The notes: a model not told the origin generated them from the letters alone. A DNA stretch of 64,000 nt from Shewanella morhuae (GCF_900156405.1 NZ_FTNN01000008.1:169198-233197); one strand, 5' to 3'. Numbered from the stretch's first letter, positions 41,040 to 51,064 are shown. Numbers and translations: made by a program.

Positions 41040-43586
41040 ATGACAGCTCAAGCAAAATACTTAAAAGATTATCAAGCCCCTCTTTTTACGATAGAAACCA
41101 TTGATTTAGCCTTTAATTTGGCGGGTAACGAAACTCAAGTACAGGCGATAAGCCGAGTAAAGCGCACTGCTAAACATGAACAAGCGTTAGTGTTAGATGG
41201 CGATGATTTAAACATTGTATCGTTAACTGTCGATGGTGAGGTTGTGCCTTATCATGTGAGTGCGGGCCAGTTAGTCTTAGAAACGACGCTTGATGAGTTT
41301 GAGCTTAACATCATTACTAAGCTCGATCCTGAGGCTAATTCGAGCCTTGAAGGGCTGTATATGTCTGATGGTGCCTATTGCACACAATGCGAGGCCGAAG
41401 GTTTTAGACGTATCACTTATTTTCTCGACCGTCCCGATGTATTAGCTAAATATACAGTGCGTATTGAAGCTGATAATGCTGCGTTTCCATTTTTACTGAG
41501 TAACGGTAATTTAATCGATCAAGGTGAATTAGAAGGAGGACGCCATTATGTTTGCTGGCAAGATCCGTTTCCAAAACCAGCCTATTTGTTTGCCTTGGTC
41601 GCTGGCGATTTTGACTTATTACAAGATGAGTTTGTTACCCGCAGCCGCCGTAAAGTAATTTTGCAAGTGTTTGTCGATAGAGGGAATTTACATAAAGCCC
41701 ACCATGCAATGGCGTCACTGAAAAAGTCAATGGCATGGGATGAAAGCCGTTTTGATCTCGAATACGATTTAGATATTTATATGATAGTCGCGGTCGATTT
41801 TTTCAATATGGGCGCTATGGAAAACAAAGGCTTAAATATTTTTAACACTAAATATGTGCTGGCAGATACCTTAACCGCTACTGATGATGATTATCACGGT
41901 ATTGAGTCTGTCGTTGGCCATGAGTATTTCCATAATTGGACCGGTAACCGCGTAACGTGCCGTGATTGGTTCCAGTTAAGCCTAAAAGAAGGCCTAACGG
42001 TATTTCGTGACCAAGAATTTAGTTCCGATGTGGGTTCACGTGCAGTGAATCGAATTCATGCAATTAAAGTCATAAAAAATCAGCAATTTGCCGAAGATTC
42101 AGGCCCTATGTCTCATTCGATTCGTCCAGAATCGGTGATAGAGATGAATAATTTTTATACTGTGACTGTGTATAACAAAGGTGCTGAAGTGATCCGTATG
42201 ATGCACACTTTACTAGGCGAAGAAAAGTTTCAGGCGGGGATGAAGTTGTATTTTAAACGCCACGATGGCCAAGCCGTTACCTGCGATGATTTCGTGGCAG
42301 CAATGGAAGATGCCAGCGGCGTAGATTTAACCCAATTCCGTTTATGGTATAGCCAAGCAGGTACACCAATTGTGACTGCAATGGATAATTTCGATGCACA
42401 AACAGGCACCTATCAATTAACCCTTAAACAAAGTCTCGCAAACTGCCCATCACCCTTACATATTCCGTTCAGTATTGAACTTTTAGATGCCAATGGACAG
42501 TCTTTAGTGACTGAAGTGCTTAACTTTACTCAAGCTGAGCAAGTGTTTAGTTTTGAGGGATTAACCCGCAAACCGGTAGCTTCATTACTACAAGACTTCT
42601 CTGCGCCTGTTAAATTACATTATGACTTTGATGTTGAACAACTGGTTCATTTAATGCGTTTTGCCAGCAGTGAAGTCGCGCGCTGGGAAGCCTCTGTCAC
42701 TTTAGTGAGCCAAGCTATTTGGCAAAATGTGGCGAGTTTACAACAGCAACAAGCCATGACACTCGACCTTCGAGTGCGCGATAGCTTTAAAGGCGTATTA
42801 TTAGATACCAAACTCGACCTTGCGTTAATCGCTGAAATATTAGCGATACCGACAGCATCTGCTCTGATTGAGCAAACAGAGTGTGTTGATTTAGATGCCT
42901 TAGCCCTAGCCCGTGAATTTGTGTTAACAGAGTTAGCCTCATATTGTGAAGATGAGTTAGTTACCTTATATCGTTCATTGATTGGAGAGGATACAAATCA
43001 GGCAAGAGCGTTAAAAAATCAATGTCTTATTTGGCTAGCAAAGGTATCGGATGAGGCTAATAATTTAGTGATAGCTCAGTTTGAGAACGCGAGTAATATG
43101 ACAGACTCACTCGGCGCACTGACGGCGGCGAATATGGGCGATTTACCTTGCCGTGATGAGCTAATGTCGGCATTTGAATTGCGTTGGCAAGATACACCTT
43201 TAGTCATGGATAAATGGTTTATGCTGCAGGCTAACCGTGATTCAGATGAGGTCATTGAATGTCTTCGTCAATTACAGCAACACAAGAGTTTTAGTATGAA
43301 CAATCCAAACCGAGTGCGGGCATTAATTGGGAGTTTTGCGGCGGGCAATATTTATCAGTTCCACCGTAAAGATGGTAAAGGTTATGCGTTTTTAACCGAA
43401 TGTTTAATTACCCTTAATCACTTAAACCCACAGATTGCCGCTCGATTGGTGACGCCATTAATTCAGTTCCATAAGTTTGATTTAGGTCGTCAAACCTTGA
43501 TTAAAGCGTGTTTAGAACAACTTTTAGCCTTACCTGATTTATCCAAGGATATGTACGAGAAAGTGTCGAAGACGTTAGCAAGCTAA
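41040..43586 (+). CDS. pepN: Aminopeptidase N
   Basis: PepN is an M1 zinc aminopeptidase that degrades peptides in the cytosol. The 848-aa protein (E. coli 870) has the GAMEN substrate motif (NMGAMENKGLN) near 258, the HEXXH zinc site H294-EYF-H298 and the third ligand E317 in the segment GLTVFRDQEFS. An ERAP1-like C-terminal helical domain follows from about 540. ATG at 41040 with AAGGG upstream. The DUF2835 gene follows after about 44 bp and may be co-transcribed. Confidence 0.97.
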   Translation: MTAQAKYLKDYQAPLFTIETIDLAFNLAGNETQVQAISRVKRTAKHEQALVLDGDDLNIVSLTVDGEVVPYHVSAGQLVLETTLDEFELNIITKLDPEANSSLEGLYMSDGAYCTQCEAEGFRRITYFLDRPDVLAKYTVRIEADNAAFPFLLSNGNLIDQGELEGGRHYVCWQDPFPKPAYLFALVAGDFDLLQDEFVTRSRRKVILQVFVDRGNLHKAHHAMASLKKSMAWDESRFDLEYDLDIYMIVAVDFFNMGAMENKGLNIFNTKYVLADTLTATDDDYHGIESVVGHEYFHNWTGNRVTCRDWFQLSLKEGLTVFRDQEFSSDVGSRAVNRIHAIKVIKNQQFAEDSGPMSHSIRPESVIEMNNFYTVTVYNKGAEVIRMMHTLLGEEKFQAGMKLYFKRHDGQAVTCDDFVAAMEDASGVDLTQFRLWYSQAGTPIVTAMDNFDAQTGTYQLTLKQSLANCPSPLHIPFSIELLDANGQSLVTEVLNFTQAEQVFSFEGLTRKPVASLLQDFSAPVKLHYDFDVEQLVHLMRFASSEVARWEASVTLVSQAIWQNVASLQQQQAMTLDLRVRDSFKGVLLDTKLDLALIAEILAIPTASALIEQTECVDLDALALAREFVLTELASYCEDELVTLYRSLIGEDTNQARALKNQCLIWLAKVSDEANNLVIAQFENASNMTDSLGALTAANMGDLPCRDELMSAFELRWQDTPLVMDKWFMLQANRDSDEVIECLRQLQQHKSFSMNNPNRVRALIGSFAAGNIYQFHRKDGKGYAFLTECLITLNHLNPQIAARLVTPLIQFHKFDLGRQTLIKACLEQLLALPDLSKDMYEKVSKTLAS

Positions 43587-43629
43587 CCGTTTGTGGGAGG
43601 AGGGTGGCAGTGAATGCCGCCCTAATATT

Positions 43630-43845
43630 ATGGAATTACATTTCAAACTTTCTATAAGCTATAGAGATTTTTTACCTTATTATCAAGGTGTTGCTGATAA
43701 AATAGAGGTCCATGAAACTCAAGGAAGAATTCTGTGGATTAATGGTCGGCATTTTAGACGTTTCTTGACTGAAAATGGTATTCAGGGCTATTTCAAATTA
43801 GTTTTAGATAACAAGGGTCAGTTTGTTTCATTAAATCGTATTTAA
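43630..43845 (+). CDS. DUF2835 family protein
   Basis: A 71-aa protein of the DUF2835 family, common in Gammaproteobacteria and of unknown function. The start is put at the ATG at 43630 (ELHFKLSISYRDFLPYYQG). Thirteen codons upstream are also open but lack resemblance to the family. The C-terminal part has IDVRFLENGIQGYFKL-like alternation; several Arg and Phe (RHFRRFLTENGIQGYF) suggest an RNA or protein contact, which is only a guess. It follows pepN on the same strand. Confidence 0.75.
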   Translation: MELHFKLSISYRDFLPYYQGVADKIEVHETQGRILWINGRHFRRFLTENGIQGYFKLVLDNKGQFVSLNRI

Positions 43846-44182
43846 CGATAATTTGTTTATTTTAACTTAGAGTAATTACTTTAAACGGGCGATTGATTAT
43901 TACACACCTTCTTGAATACTTAGCTTAAAAGTATGCACATGAATTTAAAGTGTTTTTTAAACTTTTAATGCTTTAATTTATATCCTTCTTTTCCCTAATT
44001 TAAATCACTTCTGATAAATCTACAGCACAAATGTACCTACATGCTTAATTCTTTAGAAAATTATCTCTAACAGTGTCTTGCTCAAGGAGAATATTTGCTG
44101 TAACAATATTGTTGCCTGTGAGATAACAAGATGTTGAGCGTAATTCCTAAAACAAAAATCCAGCAGGGTACGGAGAGCTAAA
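43846..44182. other. Intergenic region before the DUF1302 operon, 337 bp
   Basis: AT-rich, no gene visible. It should carry the promoter of the DUF1302-DUF1329-YCF48-RND unit. A perfect 12-bp palindrome AACAATATTGTT (44102-44113) lies 70 bp before the start codon and could be an operator; ACGGAG precedes the ATG at 44183. Confidence 0.5.
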
Positions 44183-46225
44183 ATGAAAATTGTTAAAAAT
44201 AGTTTTAACAAGTCGGCACTTGCTTTGGGGGTGGCGTCGGCATTGAGTTTATTAATGATCCCAAGTGTTAATGCTATATCATTTGATTGGGGAGAAGTTG
44301 AGGGTACATTTGACTCAACTTGGACTGCTGGTGCGAGCTGGCGTGTAGGGGAACGTGATTGGGAAGGTCAAATTGGTAAGGTGAATCAACCTCAATTCGA
44401 TTGGTCTAATTACAGTGCATTTAACAATAATAAATATACTTCAGCTGAAATTTGGGCTCAACCAGGTTCCTATTCAAGCAACAACGATTTAAGTAATTTA
44501 CTCTATTCTCAAGGTGACACTACCTCTGAAATCGTCAAAGGTTTACATGAGTTATCATTGAAATACGAAAACTTCGGTTTATTCGCACGTGGTATGTATT
44601 TTTACGATCGCAAATTGAACGATGGCAACTATGACTACAGCGATCCAATAACGGGTAAAGAGTTTGACCCGTGTGAAGATAGCCGCGCCTCAGAAGTACA
44701 ATGTAAAGATATTCGTTTATTAGATGCATTTGTGTATGGCAACTTTGATTTAAACAATGGTGCTAACCCACTTTCAATCCGTGTTGGTAATCAAGTGGTG
44801 TCGTGGGGTGAAAGTACGTTAATTGCCCACGGGATCAGTGAAATCAACGCGGTTGATTTGAACATACTTAACGCGCCAGGTGCTGAACTAAAAGAAGCAT
44901 TCAGACCTCAAGGTATGGTGTGGGCATCTCTTGGTTTGACAGATTCGTTAACCGTTGAGGCTTTCTATCAGTATGACTGGGAACCTATTTGGGTGCCTAC
45001 AGCGGGTTCTATCTTCGCAACGAATGATTTTGTTGGCTATGGCGGTTACGCACAAAATGCGCAGCTAGGATTTAATTCTAACCCTGATATCAATTTAGAT
45101 TTTATGACGCAGGAATATGAACTTCTAGCGGGCATGATAGCCAGCGGTCAATCAATTCCAACACAGCAGTTAGTGGCTATGGCTTTAGCATATCCAACTA
45201 AATTAACACTGGTACAGGATGAGCAAAAACCCAGTGATGATGGTCAATACGGTATCAAGTTAGGTTATTACGCGCCACAACTTGGTGAAACCGAGTTTGG
45301 GTTCTATTTTATGAATTACCATAGCCGTCGCCCACTTATTAGTGGTACAGCTGCTGATTTTAGTACGGGTGCGCTGTTATCTGATATGGCAGCACTTGGT
45401 CAAAGCGCGGGGGATATTAACCGCGAACTATTATTGAGTTTGAAGAGCTTCTCTAAAGCGCAAGTCGTCTATCCAGAAGATATTAAACTTTATGGTTTTA
45501 GCTTTAACACGCTTGTTGGTGATACCTCTGTCGCGGGCGAAATTGCTCATCGTCAAGATGAACCACTGCAAATCGATGACGTTGAATTGTTGTTTGCAGG
45601 TATGCCGCAGCAGTTAGCCAATGCAGGAATTCGTCCCGATCTTGATGGTATTTCACAGATTAAAGATGTTCAACCGGGTGAAACCGTCGATGGCTTTATT
45701 CGCCTTGACACCACACAGGCACAGGTGACATTGACCCATTTATTTGGCCCAACTTTGGGACTCGATAATTTGACAATGCTGGCCGAAGTCGGTGGTGTAT
45801 GGATCCACGATATGCCTGGTTTTGATGAATTGCGTCTTAATGGTCCAGGTACATCTCGTTCTGGTGGCAATCCAGATATGCCGGGGATTATTCAAGCTCT
45901 GCATAACGGCCCTGAAACTAATCCATTCCCTACTGATTTTGCCTGGGGTTACCGCGTAGTGGCTAAAGCCGATTTCAATAATATATTCGCTGGGGTCAAC
46001 ATGTCACCACGAATGATTTTCTCCCATGACGTTGACGGTATTACGCCCGATCCTATGTTCCTGTTCACGGAAGGACGTAAGTCTGTCGCGTTAGGTGTTA
46101 ACTTCGACTATCAAAACCGTTGGGGTGCAGATATCTCCTATAATAATTTCTTTGGTGGTGTCGGGACGACAAATGCGATGGCAGATCGTGATTATGTTTC
46201 ATTCAATATCAAGTATTCGATCTAA
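44183..46225 (+). CDS. DUF1302 outer-membrane-type protein
   Basis: A 680-aa DUF1302 protein with a cleavable signal peptide (about 1-31, ending near PSVNA). The rest is rich in aromatic residues, Gly and Asn, with alternating beta strands and an aromatic C-terminus (YVSFNIKYSI), as expected of an outer-membrane beta barrel. Family segments are TAGASWRVGERDW, RGMYFYDRKLND and RVGNQVVSWGES. No biochemical role is firmly assigned. First gene of a four-gene unit with DUF1329, a YCF48-type protein and an RND/MMPL transporter, a recurring set in Proteobacteria, suggesting envelope transport of a hydrophobic molecule. Confidence 0.85.
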   Translation: MKIVKNSFNKSALALGVASALSLLMIPSVNAISFDWGEVEGTFDSTWTAGASWRVGERDWEGQIGKVNQPQFDWSNYSAFNNNKYTSAEIWAQPGSYSSNNDLSNLLYSQGDTTSEIVKGLHELSLKYENFGLFARGMYFYDRKLNDGNYDYSDPITGKEFDPCEDSRASEVQCKDIRLLDAFVYGNFDLNNGANPLSIRVGNQVVSWGESTLIAHGISEINAVDLNILNAPGAELKEAFRPQGMVWASLGLTDSLTVEAFYQYDWEPIWVPTAGSIFATNDFVGYGGYAQNAQLGFNSNPDINLDFMTQEYELLAGMIASGQSIPTQQLVAMALAYPTKLTLVQDEQKPSDDGQYGIKLGYYAPQLGETEFGFYFMNYHSRRPLISGTAADFSTGALLSDMAALGQSAGDINRELLLSLKSFSKAQVVYPEDIKLYGFSFNTLVGDTSVAGEIAHRQDEPLQIDDVELLFAGMPQQLANAGIRPDLDGISQIKDVQPGETVDGFIRLDTTQAQVTLTHLFGPTLGLDNLTMLAEVGGVWIHDMPGFDELRLNGPGTSRSGGNPDMPGIIQALHNGPETNPFPTDFAWGYRVVAKADFNNIFAGVNMSPRMIFSHDVDGITPDPMFLFTEGRKSVALGVNFDYQNRWGADISYNNFFGGVGTTNAMADRDYVSFNIKYSI

Positions 46226-46238
46226 AAGGACTCAAACA

Positions 46239-47603
46239 ATGAAGAAACTGACGATATTGGCGAGCGCGGTAATGATGGCGCTTGTGGTGCCAGTGGCTAC
46301 GGCGAAAATTTCTGAAGCCGATGCCGCTAAACTTGGCAATGAGTTAACGCCTTTAGGGGCTGAAAAAGCTGGTAATGCTGACGGTTCTATTCCTGCGTGG
46401 GATGGGGGCATTACTAAACCTGTAGCGGGTTATACCAAGGGGATGCATCATCCCGATCCTTTCCCTGAAGATAAGATTGAATTTACCATCACCAATGCTA
46501 ATAAAGAGCAATATAAAGACTTTTTAACGCCGGGTCAGATAAAGTTATTCGAGCTTTATCCTGAAACCTACAAAATGAATGTGTATCAAACTCGCCGTAG
46601 CGCCTCTGTGCCGCAATATGTCTATGATGCGACTAAGGTGAATGCTACCCGTGCAGAATTGATTGCCCAAGGTAATGGAATTTCAGGTGCCACCATTGGT
46701 ATTCCATTCCCGATCCCTGCAAATGGTTTAGAAGCGATTTGGAACCATATTTTACGTTTTCGCGGTGTTGAAATTTCGACTTCACGTAGCCAAGCTGCCC
46801 CGACAGCCAATGGGAGTTACAGCTTAGTCGAAACAGCCGAAGAAATTCGATTTGAATATTCTCGCCCTGAAATCACCTTAGAACAACTGAAAGCTAACAA
46901 TACCTTATTTTACTTTAAGCAAGTGGTAACCCAGCCTGCGCGTCTCGCTGGAACCGCGTTGTTAGTCAAAGAAACCATGGATCAGGAGGCATTGCCTCGT
47001 CAAGCTTGGACCTATAACACCGGACAGCGACGTGTACGCAAAGCGCCAAACGTAGCATTTGATACACCTGGTACAGTGTCCGATGGTTTACGTACCACAG
47101 ATGACTTAGACATGTTTAACGGCTCACCATCGCGTTACAACTGGGAGCTTGTGGGTAAGAAAGAAATTTATATTCCGTATAACGACTATAAATTGCATTC
47201 AGACAAGCTGAAATATGACCAAATATTAAAACCGGGTCATGTGAATCCTGAATATGTGCGCTGGGAAAAACACCGTGTATGGCAGGTGAGGGCAACGCTG
47301 AAAGAAGGTATGCGCCACATTTATAAAGTACGCGACATGTATCTTGATGAAGATTCTTGGCAAGTATCGATTGCCGATCTTTATGATAACCGAGATCAGA
47401 TGTATCGTGTGGCCGTTGCACATGGCTTGAACTACTACGAAGTTCCGACTCAATGGGACACCTTAGAAGTATTCCATGATTTGCAATCTCGTCGCTATCT
47501 TGCTATGGGCTTAGATAATCAAAGTGGTATGTATAACTTCGATGCCAAATTGCCAGAAGCTAACTTTACCCCCGATGCATTACGTCGTGAAGGTATTCGT
47601 TAA
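46239..47603 (+). CDS. DUF1329 protein (LolA/LolB-like periplasmic)
   Basis: A 454-aa DUF1329 protein with a signal peptide (MKKLTILASAVMMALVVPVATA). Family features are LTPLGAEKAGNADGSIPAWDGGI just after it, then RRSASVPQYVYD, and YNTGQRRVRKAPNVAFDTP, with a fold related to outer-membrane lipoprotein-sorting proteins (by family description). ATG at 46239 with AAGGA ten bases upstream; codons upstream in the same frame overlap the DUF1302 gene and are not used. Thirteen bp after the DUF1302 stop. Presumably binds a hydrophobic cargo in the periplasm (inference). Confidence 0.85.
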   Translation: MKKLTILASAVMMALVVPVATAKISEADAAKLGNELTPLGAEKAGNADGSIPAWDGGITKPVAGYTKGMHHPDPFPEDKIEFTITNANKEQYKDFLTPGQIKLFELYPETYKMNVYQTRRSASVPQYVYDATKVNATRAELIAQGNGISGATIGIPFPIPANGLEAIWNHILRFRGVEISTSRSQAAPTANGSYSLVETAEEIRFEYSRPEITLEQLKANNTLFYFKQVVTQPARLAGTALLVKETMDQEALPRQAWTYNTGQRRVRKAPNVAFDTPGTVSDGLRTTDDLDMFNGSPSRYNWELVGKKEIYIPYNDYKLHSDKLKYDQILKPGHVNPEYVRWEKHRVWQVRATLKEGMRHIYKVRDMYLDEDSWQVSIADLYDNRDQMYRVAVAHGLNYYEVPTQWDTLEVFHDLQSRRYLAMGLDNQSGMYNFDAKLPEANFTPDALRREGIR

Positions 47604-47617
47604 TAAGCCATGTATAA

Positions 47618-47636
47618 AGGGGCGCTTTGCGCCCCT
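47618..47636 (+). other. Intercistronic hairpin
   Basis: AGGGGCGC / GCGCCCCT with a 3-base loop lies 15 bp after the DUF1329 stop with no T run. It could stabilise or process the mRNA between the second and third genes of the unit, with limited termination. Confidence 0.65.
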
Positions 47637-47658
47637 CATCCGTTTTAAGGAAGTTTGT

Positions 47659-48675
47659 ATGCCGTTTCGCATCCTTCAGTGTGTTGCTGTATTTTGTTTG
47701 GGTAGTACTTTTTTTCCTTCTACGCTATCAGCAACTTCATCAGATCTGCTTTTTTCTCAAATTCAACCTCTTGCTGCATCGTCCTTGATTTTGGATATTG
47801 CTAACGTTGGCAATGGTTTAGTTGCTGTTGGTGAACGCGGTCATGTATTAGTGTATGACGGTAGTTGGCAGCAAGTAGCGACGCCCGTTAGCTCGCAGTT
47901 AACGAAAGTATTTTTTATTAATCAGAAATTGGGTTGGGCTGTTGGCCATGATGCAACGATTTTGCATACTCAAGATGGCGGCCAAACTTGGCAATTACAG
48001 ATGCATTCGCCCGAGATAGAAAAACCCTTCCTCGATGTGATGTTTTTAAGTGAAAACAATGGTATTGCTGTTGGCGCTTATGGTTTGTTTTATCGCACTA
48101 GCGATGGTGGCGCTCATTGGAACGATGAGTTCCATGAAGAACTTTTAGCTGAAGAAGACGTATCTTATTTAGCAGAGTTAAAGGATAGCGACCCCTCTGC
48201 TTATTTAAGTGCGCGCACGTCTTTATTGCCACATTTTAATCGCGTTTTAACGTTAACCGATGGACGTTTATTGCTGGTTGGTGAGTTGGGCTTAGTGGCT
48301 GTTTCTAGCGACCAAGGCAAAACATTTGCACGTACCAGTTTTGCTTACGATGGTTCGATGTTTAATGCCATAGAAACTCAAGATACTGTGTATGTGATGG
48401 GGCTTCGCGGGCATGTATTTAAGGCCGACGTGAGTTTAAACCAGTGGACTGAAATCGCCTTACCAGTGCAATCCTCAATCAATGGCGTCATGTCTGCCGC
48501 TGACGATACACTATATTTAGTTGGCAATGCGGGGATCGTTATAAAACTGAATAAGGACGATAGCAGCAGTATTGTCACTCGTCGCCAAGGGGAAAACTTA
48601 GTCTCAATTGCGAAGGATAAGCAAGGTGATATTTGGTTATCTGGTAGTCAAGGATTGTTTATTCTTAAGCCATAA
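47659..48675 (+). CDS. YCF48/BNR-repeat beta-propeller protein
   Basis: A 338-aa protein with a signal peptide (about 1-28) and a YCF48-like seven-bladed propeller. Repeats such as LGWAVGHDATILHTQDGGQTW and NNGIAVGAYGLFYRTSDGGAHW carry the Asp-box (S/T-x-D-x-G-x-x-W). YCF48 helps photosystem II assembly in cyanobacteria; here a non-photosynthetic chaperone or cargo-binding role is likely. ATG at 47659 with AAGGAAG upstream. It sits between DUF1329 and the RND gene. Confidence 0.85.
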   Translation: MPFRILQCVAVFCLGSTFFPSTLSATSSDLLFSQIQPLAASSLILDIANVGNGLVAVGERGHVLVYDGSWQQVATPVSSQLTKVFFINQKLGWAVGHDATILHTQDGGQTWQLQMHSPEIEKPFLDVMFLSENNGIAVGAYGLFYRTSDGGAHWNDEFHEELLAEEDVSYLAELKDSDPSAYLSARTSLLPHFNRVLTLTDGRLLLVGELGLVAVSSDQGKTFARTSFAYDGSMFNAIETQDTVYVMGLRGHVFKADVSLNQWTEIALPVQSSINGVMSAADDTLYLVGNAGIVIKLNKDDSSSIVTRRQGENLVSIAKDKQGDIWLSGSQGLFILKP

Positions 48676-48707
48676 AATTTTAAAACAACAATAACAGGGC
48701 CGAGAAG

Positions 48708-51023
48708 ATGTTAGAGAAACTGGTCAACGGATTTGAATCATTTTTATTTCGCAACCGCGCGTGGGTTGTTGGTATTTTTATATTTTTGACGTTGTTTCTA
48801 GGCTATCAAGCCAGTCAACTCAAAATGGATGCTGCTTTTATTAAAAATATTCCACTGCATCACAGTTATATGCAGACCTATCTTAAACACCAAAAAGATT
48901 TTGGCGGGGCTAACAGCATTATGGTGGCGGTAGAAGATACTAGCGGCAATATTTTTAATGCTAATTATTTTGATACCTTAAAAAATGTGCACGATCAGCT
49001 ATTTTTTATTCCAGGTGTTGATCGTGCGCAGGTGAAATCCGTTTTTTCGCCATCGACTCGCTTTACCGAGGTTGTTGAAGACGGCTTTGCTGGCGGGCCG
49101 GTTATCCCCGCTGATTTTTCAACTTCGGTAGAGGGCTTAGAAACCGTTCGCGATAATATCGAAAAAGCCGGCATTGTCGGCCGATTAATTGCCAACGATT
49201 ATAGTGCGGCTATGGTATCGGCACAGTTAATGGATTTTGATCCACAAACGGGAAAACCGCTCGATACTATTGCCTTTGCGGCGCAACTTGAAAAAGAACT
49301 TCGGGGCAAGTTCGAAACAGATAAAGTTAAAATTCATATCATCGGTTTTGCTAAAATGGCCGGTGATGTGGCCGATGGCGCTAAGGGTGTATTGCTGTTT
49401 TTTGTGATCGCCATTTTGATTACAGCCGTTATGGTTTACCTGTTTTCTAAATCACTGATCCTGACTATTTTACCCCTCGTCTGTAGCTTAACGGCTGTAG
49501 TATGGCAACTCGGTTTGTTGACTGTGATAGGGTTTGGCCTTGATCCTATGTCAATTTTGGTACCGTTTTTGGTGTTTGCCATTGGGGTGAGCCATGGAGT
49601 GCAGATCATCAATGCGGTAAGGCATCGCGTTATCGATGGGCAAACTACAAGAGCGGCAGCTGCCTCGGCATTTCGCAGTTTATTAGTCCCTGGCGGCGTA
49701 GCATTGCTGTCTGACACTGTTGGCTTTATTACTCTTTTATCTATTGATATTGGTATCATTCGTGAGTTGGCAATTTCGGCATCACTGGGCGTGGGCGTGA
49801 TTATTTTCACTAACCTTATTCTATTACCGTTAGTCATTTCCTTTACTGAAATCAAAGTCAACAAACATGCTGTGCCGACGACTGAAGAAGTTCGCAGTGA
49901 TGCCATTTGGCGTTTCTTAGCACGGTTTGCAACACCTAAATATGCAGTGGTAGTCATTATTGCCACCGTGGTGCTGTATTTTATTGGCCTACAACAAGCT
50001 AATAAAATGAAGATTGGTGACTTACAAGGTGGGGCGCCAGCGTTACATCAGGATTCACGCTATAACTTAGACACCTTCTTTATTACCGATCATTTCTCGA
50101 TTACCACAGATGTTATGACTGTGATTGTTGAGGCGGCGCCTGAGGCTTGTACTTACCATGATGTACTGACACAAATTGATGAGTTTGAATGGTTAGTGCG
50201 TAATGCTCCCGGAGTTGAATCAACAGTGAGTTTGGCCTCTGTGGCTAAAAAAGTGAATGCCGGCTTTAACGAAGGTAATCCAAGATGGGAAGTGTTGCCG
50301 CGCACAACAGCAAGCTTAGTACAGGCCATTGGTCAGATTCCTACCACTTCGGGTTTATTAAATAGTGATTGTTCTGTGATGCCCGTATATCTATTTATGA
50401 AAGATCACAAAGCTGAAACCATTGAAACTGTGGTCGCGAAAGTCAAAACGGTTGCGGCTAAAATGGATAACGATAAGTTACAGTTTAAATTGGCATCTGG
50501 ACCCGTGGGCGTTATGGCTGCAACCAATGAAGCGGTTGCGCAGGCGCAGTTACCTATGATGTTGTACGTCTATGGTGCTGTGTTTGTTCTGTGCTTAATC
50601 AGTTTTAAATCTTTTAAAGCGACGGTGGCGGTGATTATTCCACTTTATGTGGTGTCGACATTGGCACAAGCCTTGATGACTCAGCTTGATATTGGCTTAG
50701 CTGTCAGCACCTTACCCGTTATTGCGCTTGGCGTAGGCATAGGTGTGGACTATGGTATTTATATCCTTTCGACCATGTCGCCTAAATTGTCAGAAGGGAT
50801 GCCAGTACAGCAGGCTTATTATGAGGCATTGGTTGAGCGGGGTAGTGCAGTGATCTTTACTGGCCTCACATTAGCAATTGGTGTGAGCACTTGGTTCTTC
50901 TCCGCACTTAAATTCCAAATGGACATGGGTATATTGTTAACATTTATGTTTGTGGTAAATATGCTCGGTGCAATCATTATATTGCCGGCATTGTCCGCTG
51001 TTTTCTGGCGCCAACCTAAGTAG
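48708..51023 (+). CDS. RND/MMPL-family inner-membrane transporter
   Basis: A 771-aa member of the MMPL/patched branch of the RND superfamily. It has an N-terminal helix (about 18-38), a periplasmic domain (about 40-210), a bundle of about five helices (about 220-390, including SILVPFLVFAIGVSHGVQI), a second periplasmic domain (about 430-615) and a second bundle (about 620-765, VIALGVGIGVDYGIYILS). Each bundle keeps the G-x-D/S-type helix-4 segment. It is about 250 residues shorter than AcrB. It is expected to use the proton gradient to move a lipid or hydrophobic compound. ATG at 48708. Confidence 0.88.
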   Translation: MLEKLVNGFESFLFRNRAWVVGIFIFLTLFLGYQASQLKMDAAFIKNIPLHHSYMQTYLKHQKDFGGANSIMVAVEDTSGNIFNANYFDTLKNVHDQLFFIPGVDRAQVKSVFSPSTRFTEVVEDGFAGGPVIPADFSTSVEGLETVRDNIEKAGIVGRLIANDYSAAMVSAQLMDFDPQTGKPLDTIAFAAQLEKELRGKFETDKVKIHIIGFAKMAGDVADGAKGVLLFFVIAILITAVMVYLFSKSLILTILPLVCSLTAVVWQLGLLTVIGFGLDPMSILVPFLVFAIGVSHGVQIINAVRHRVIDGQTTRAAAASAFRSLLVPGGVALLSDTVGFITLLSIDIGIIRELAISASLGVGVIIFTNLILLPLVISFTEIKVNKHAVPTTEEVRSDAIWRFLARFATPKYAVVVIIATVVLYFIGLQQANKMKIGDLQGGAPALHQDSRYNLDTFFITDHFSITTDVMTVIVEAAPEACTYHDVLTQIDEFEWLVRNAPGVESTVSLASVAKKVNAGFNEGNPRWEVLPRTTASLVQAIGQIPTTSGLLNSDCSVMPVYLFMKDHKAETIETVVAKVKTVAAKMDNDKLQFKLASGPVGVMAATNEAVAQAQLPMMLYVYGAVFVLCLISFKSFKATVAVIIPLYVVSTLAQALMTQLDIGLAVSTLPVIALGVGIGVDYGIYILSTMSPKLSEGMPVQQAYYEALVERGSAVIFTGLTLAIGVSTWFFSALKFQMDMGILLTFMFVVNMLGAIIILPALSAVFWRQPK

Positions 51024-51031
51024 ATACTATC

Positions 51032-51064
51032 AATGGGGAGCATGAGCTCCCCATTTGCTTTTGA
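51032..51064 (+). terminator. Terminator of the DUF1302-RND unit
   Basis: A 10-bp perfect stem AATGGGGAGC / GCTCCCCATT with a 4-base loop, followed by TTGCTTTTG, nine bp after the RND stop. Confidence 0.82.

Noticed and set aside
46095..46238. N-terminal extension of the DUF1329 frame
   Set aside because: These 48 codons overlap the DUF1302 gene. The ATG at 46239 begins a clear signal peptide with a good ribosome site.
47618..47636. Hairpin after DUF1329 as a terminator
   Set aside because: There is no T run and the next gene follows closely, so an RNA-stability role fits better.
47524..47658. N-terminal extension of the YCF48-type frame
   Set aside because: It overlaps the DUF1329 gene; the signal peptide begins at 47659.
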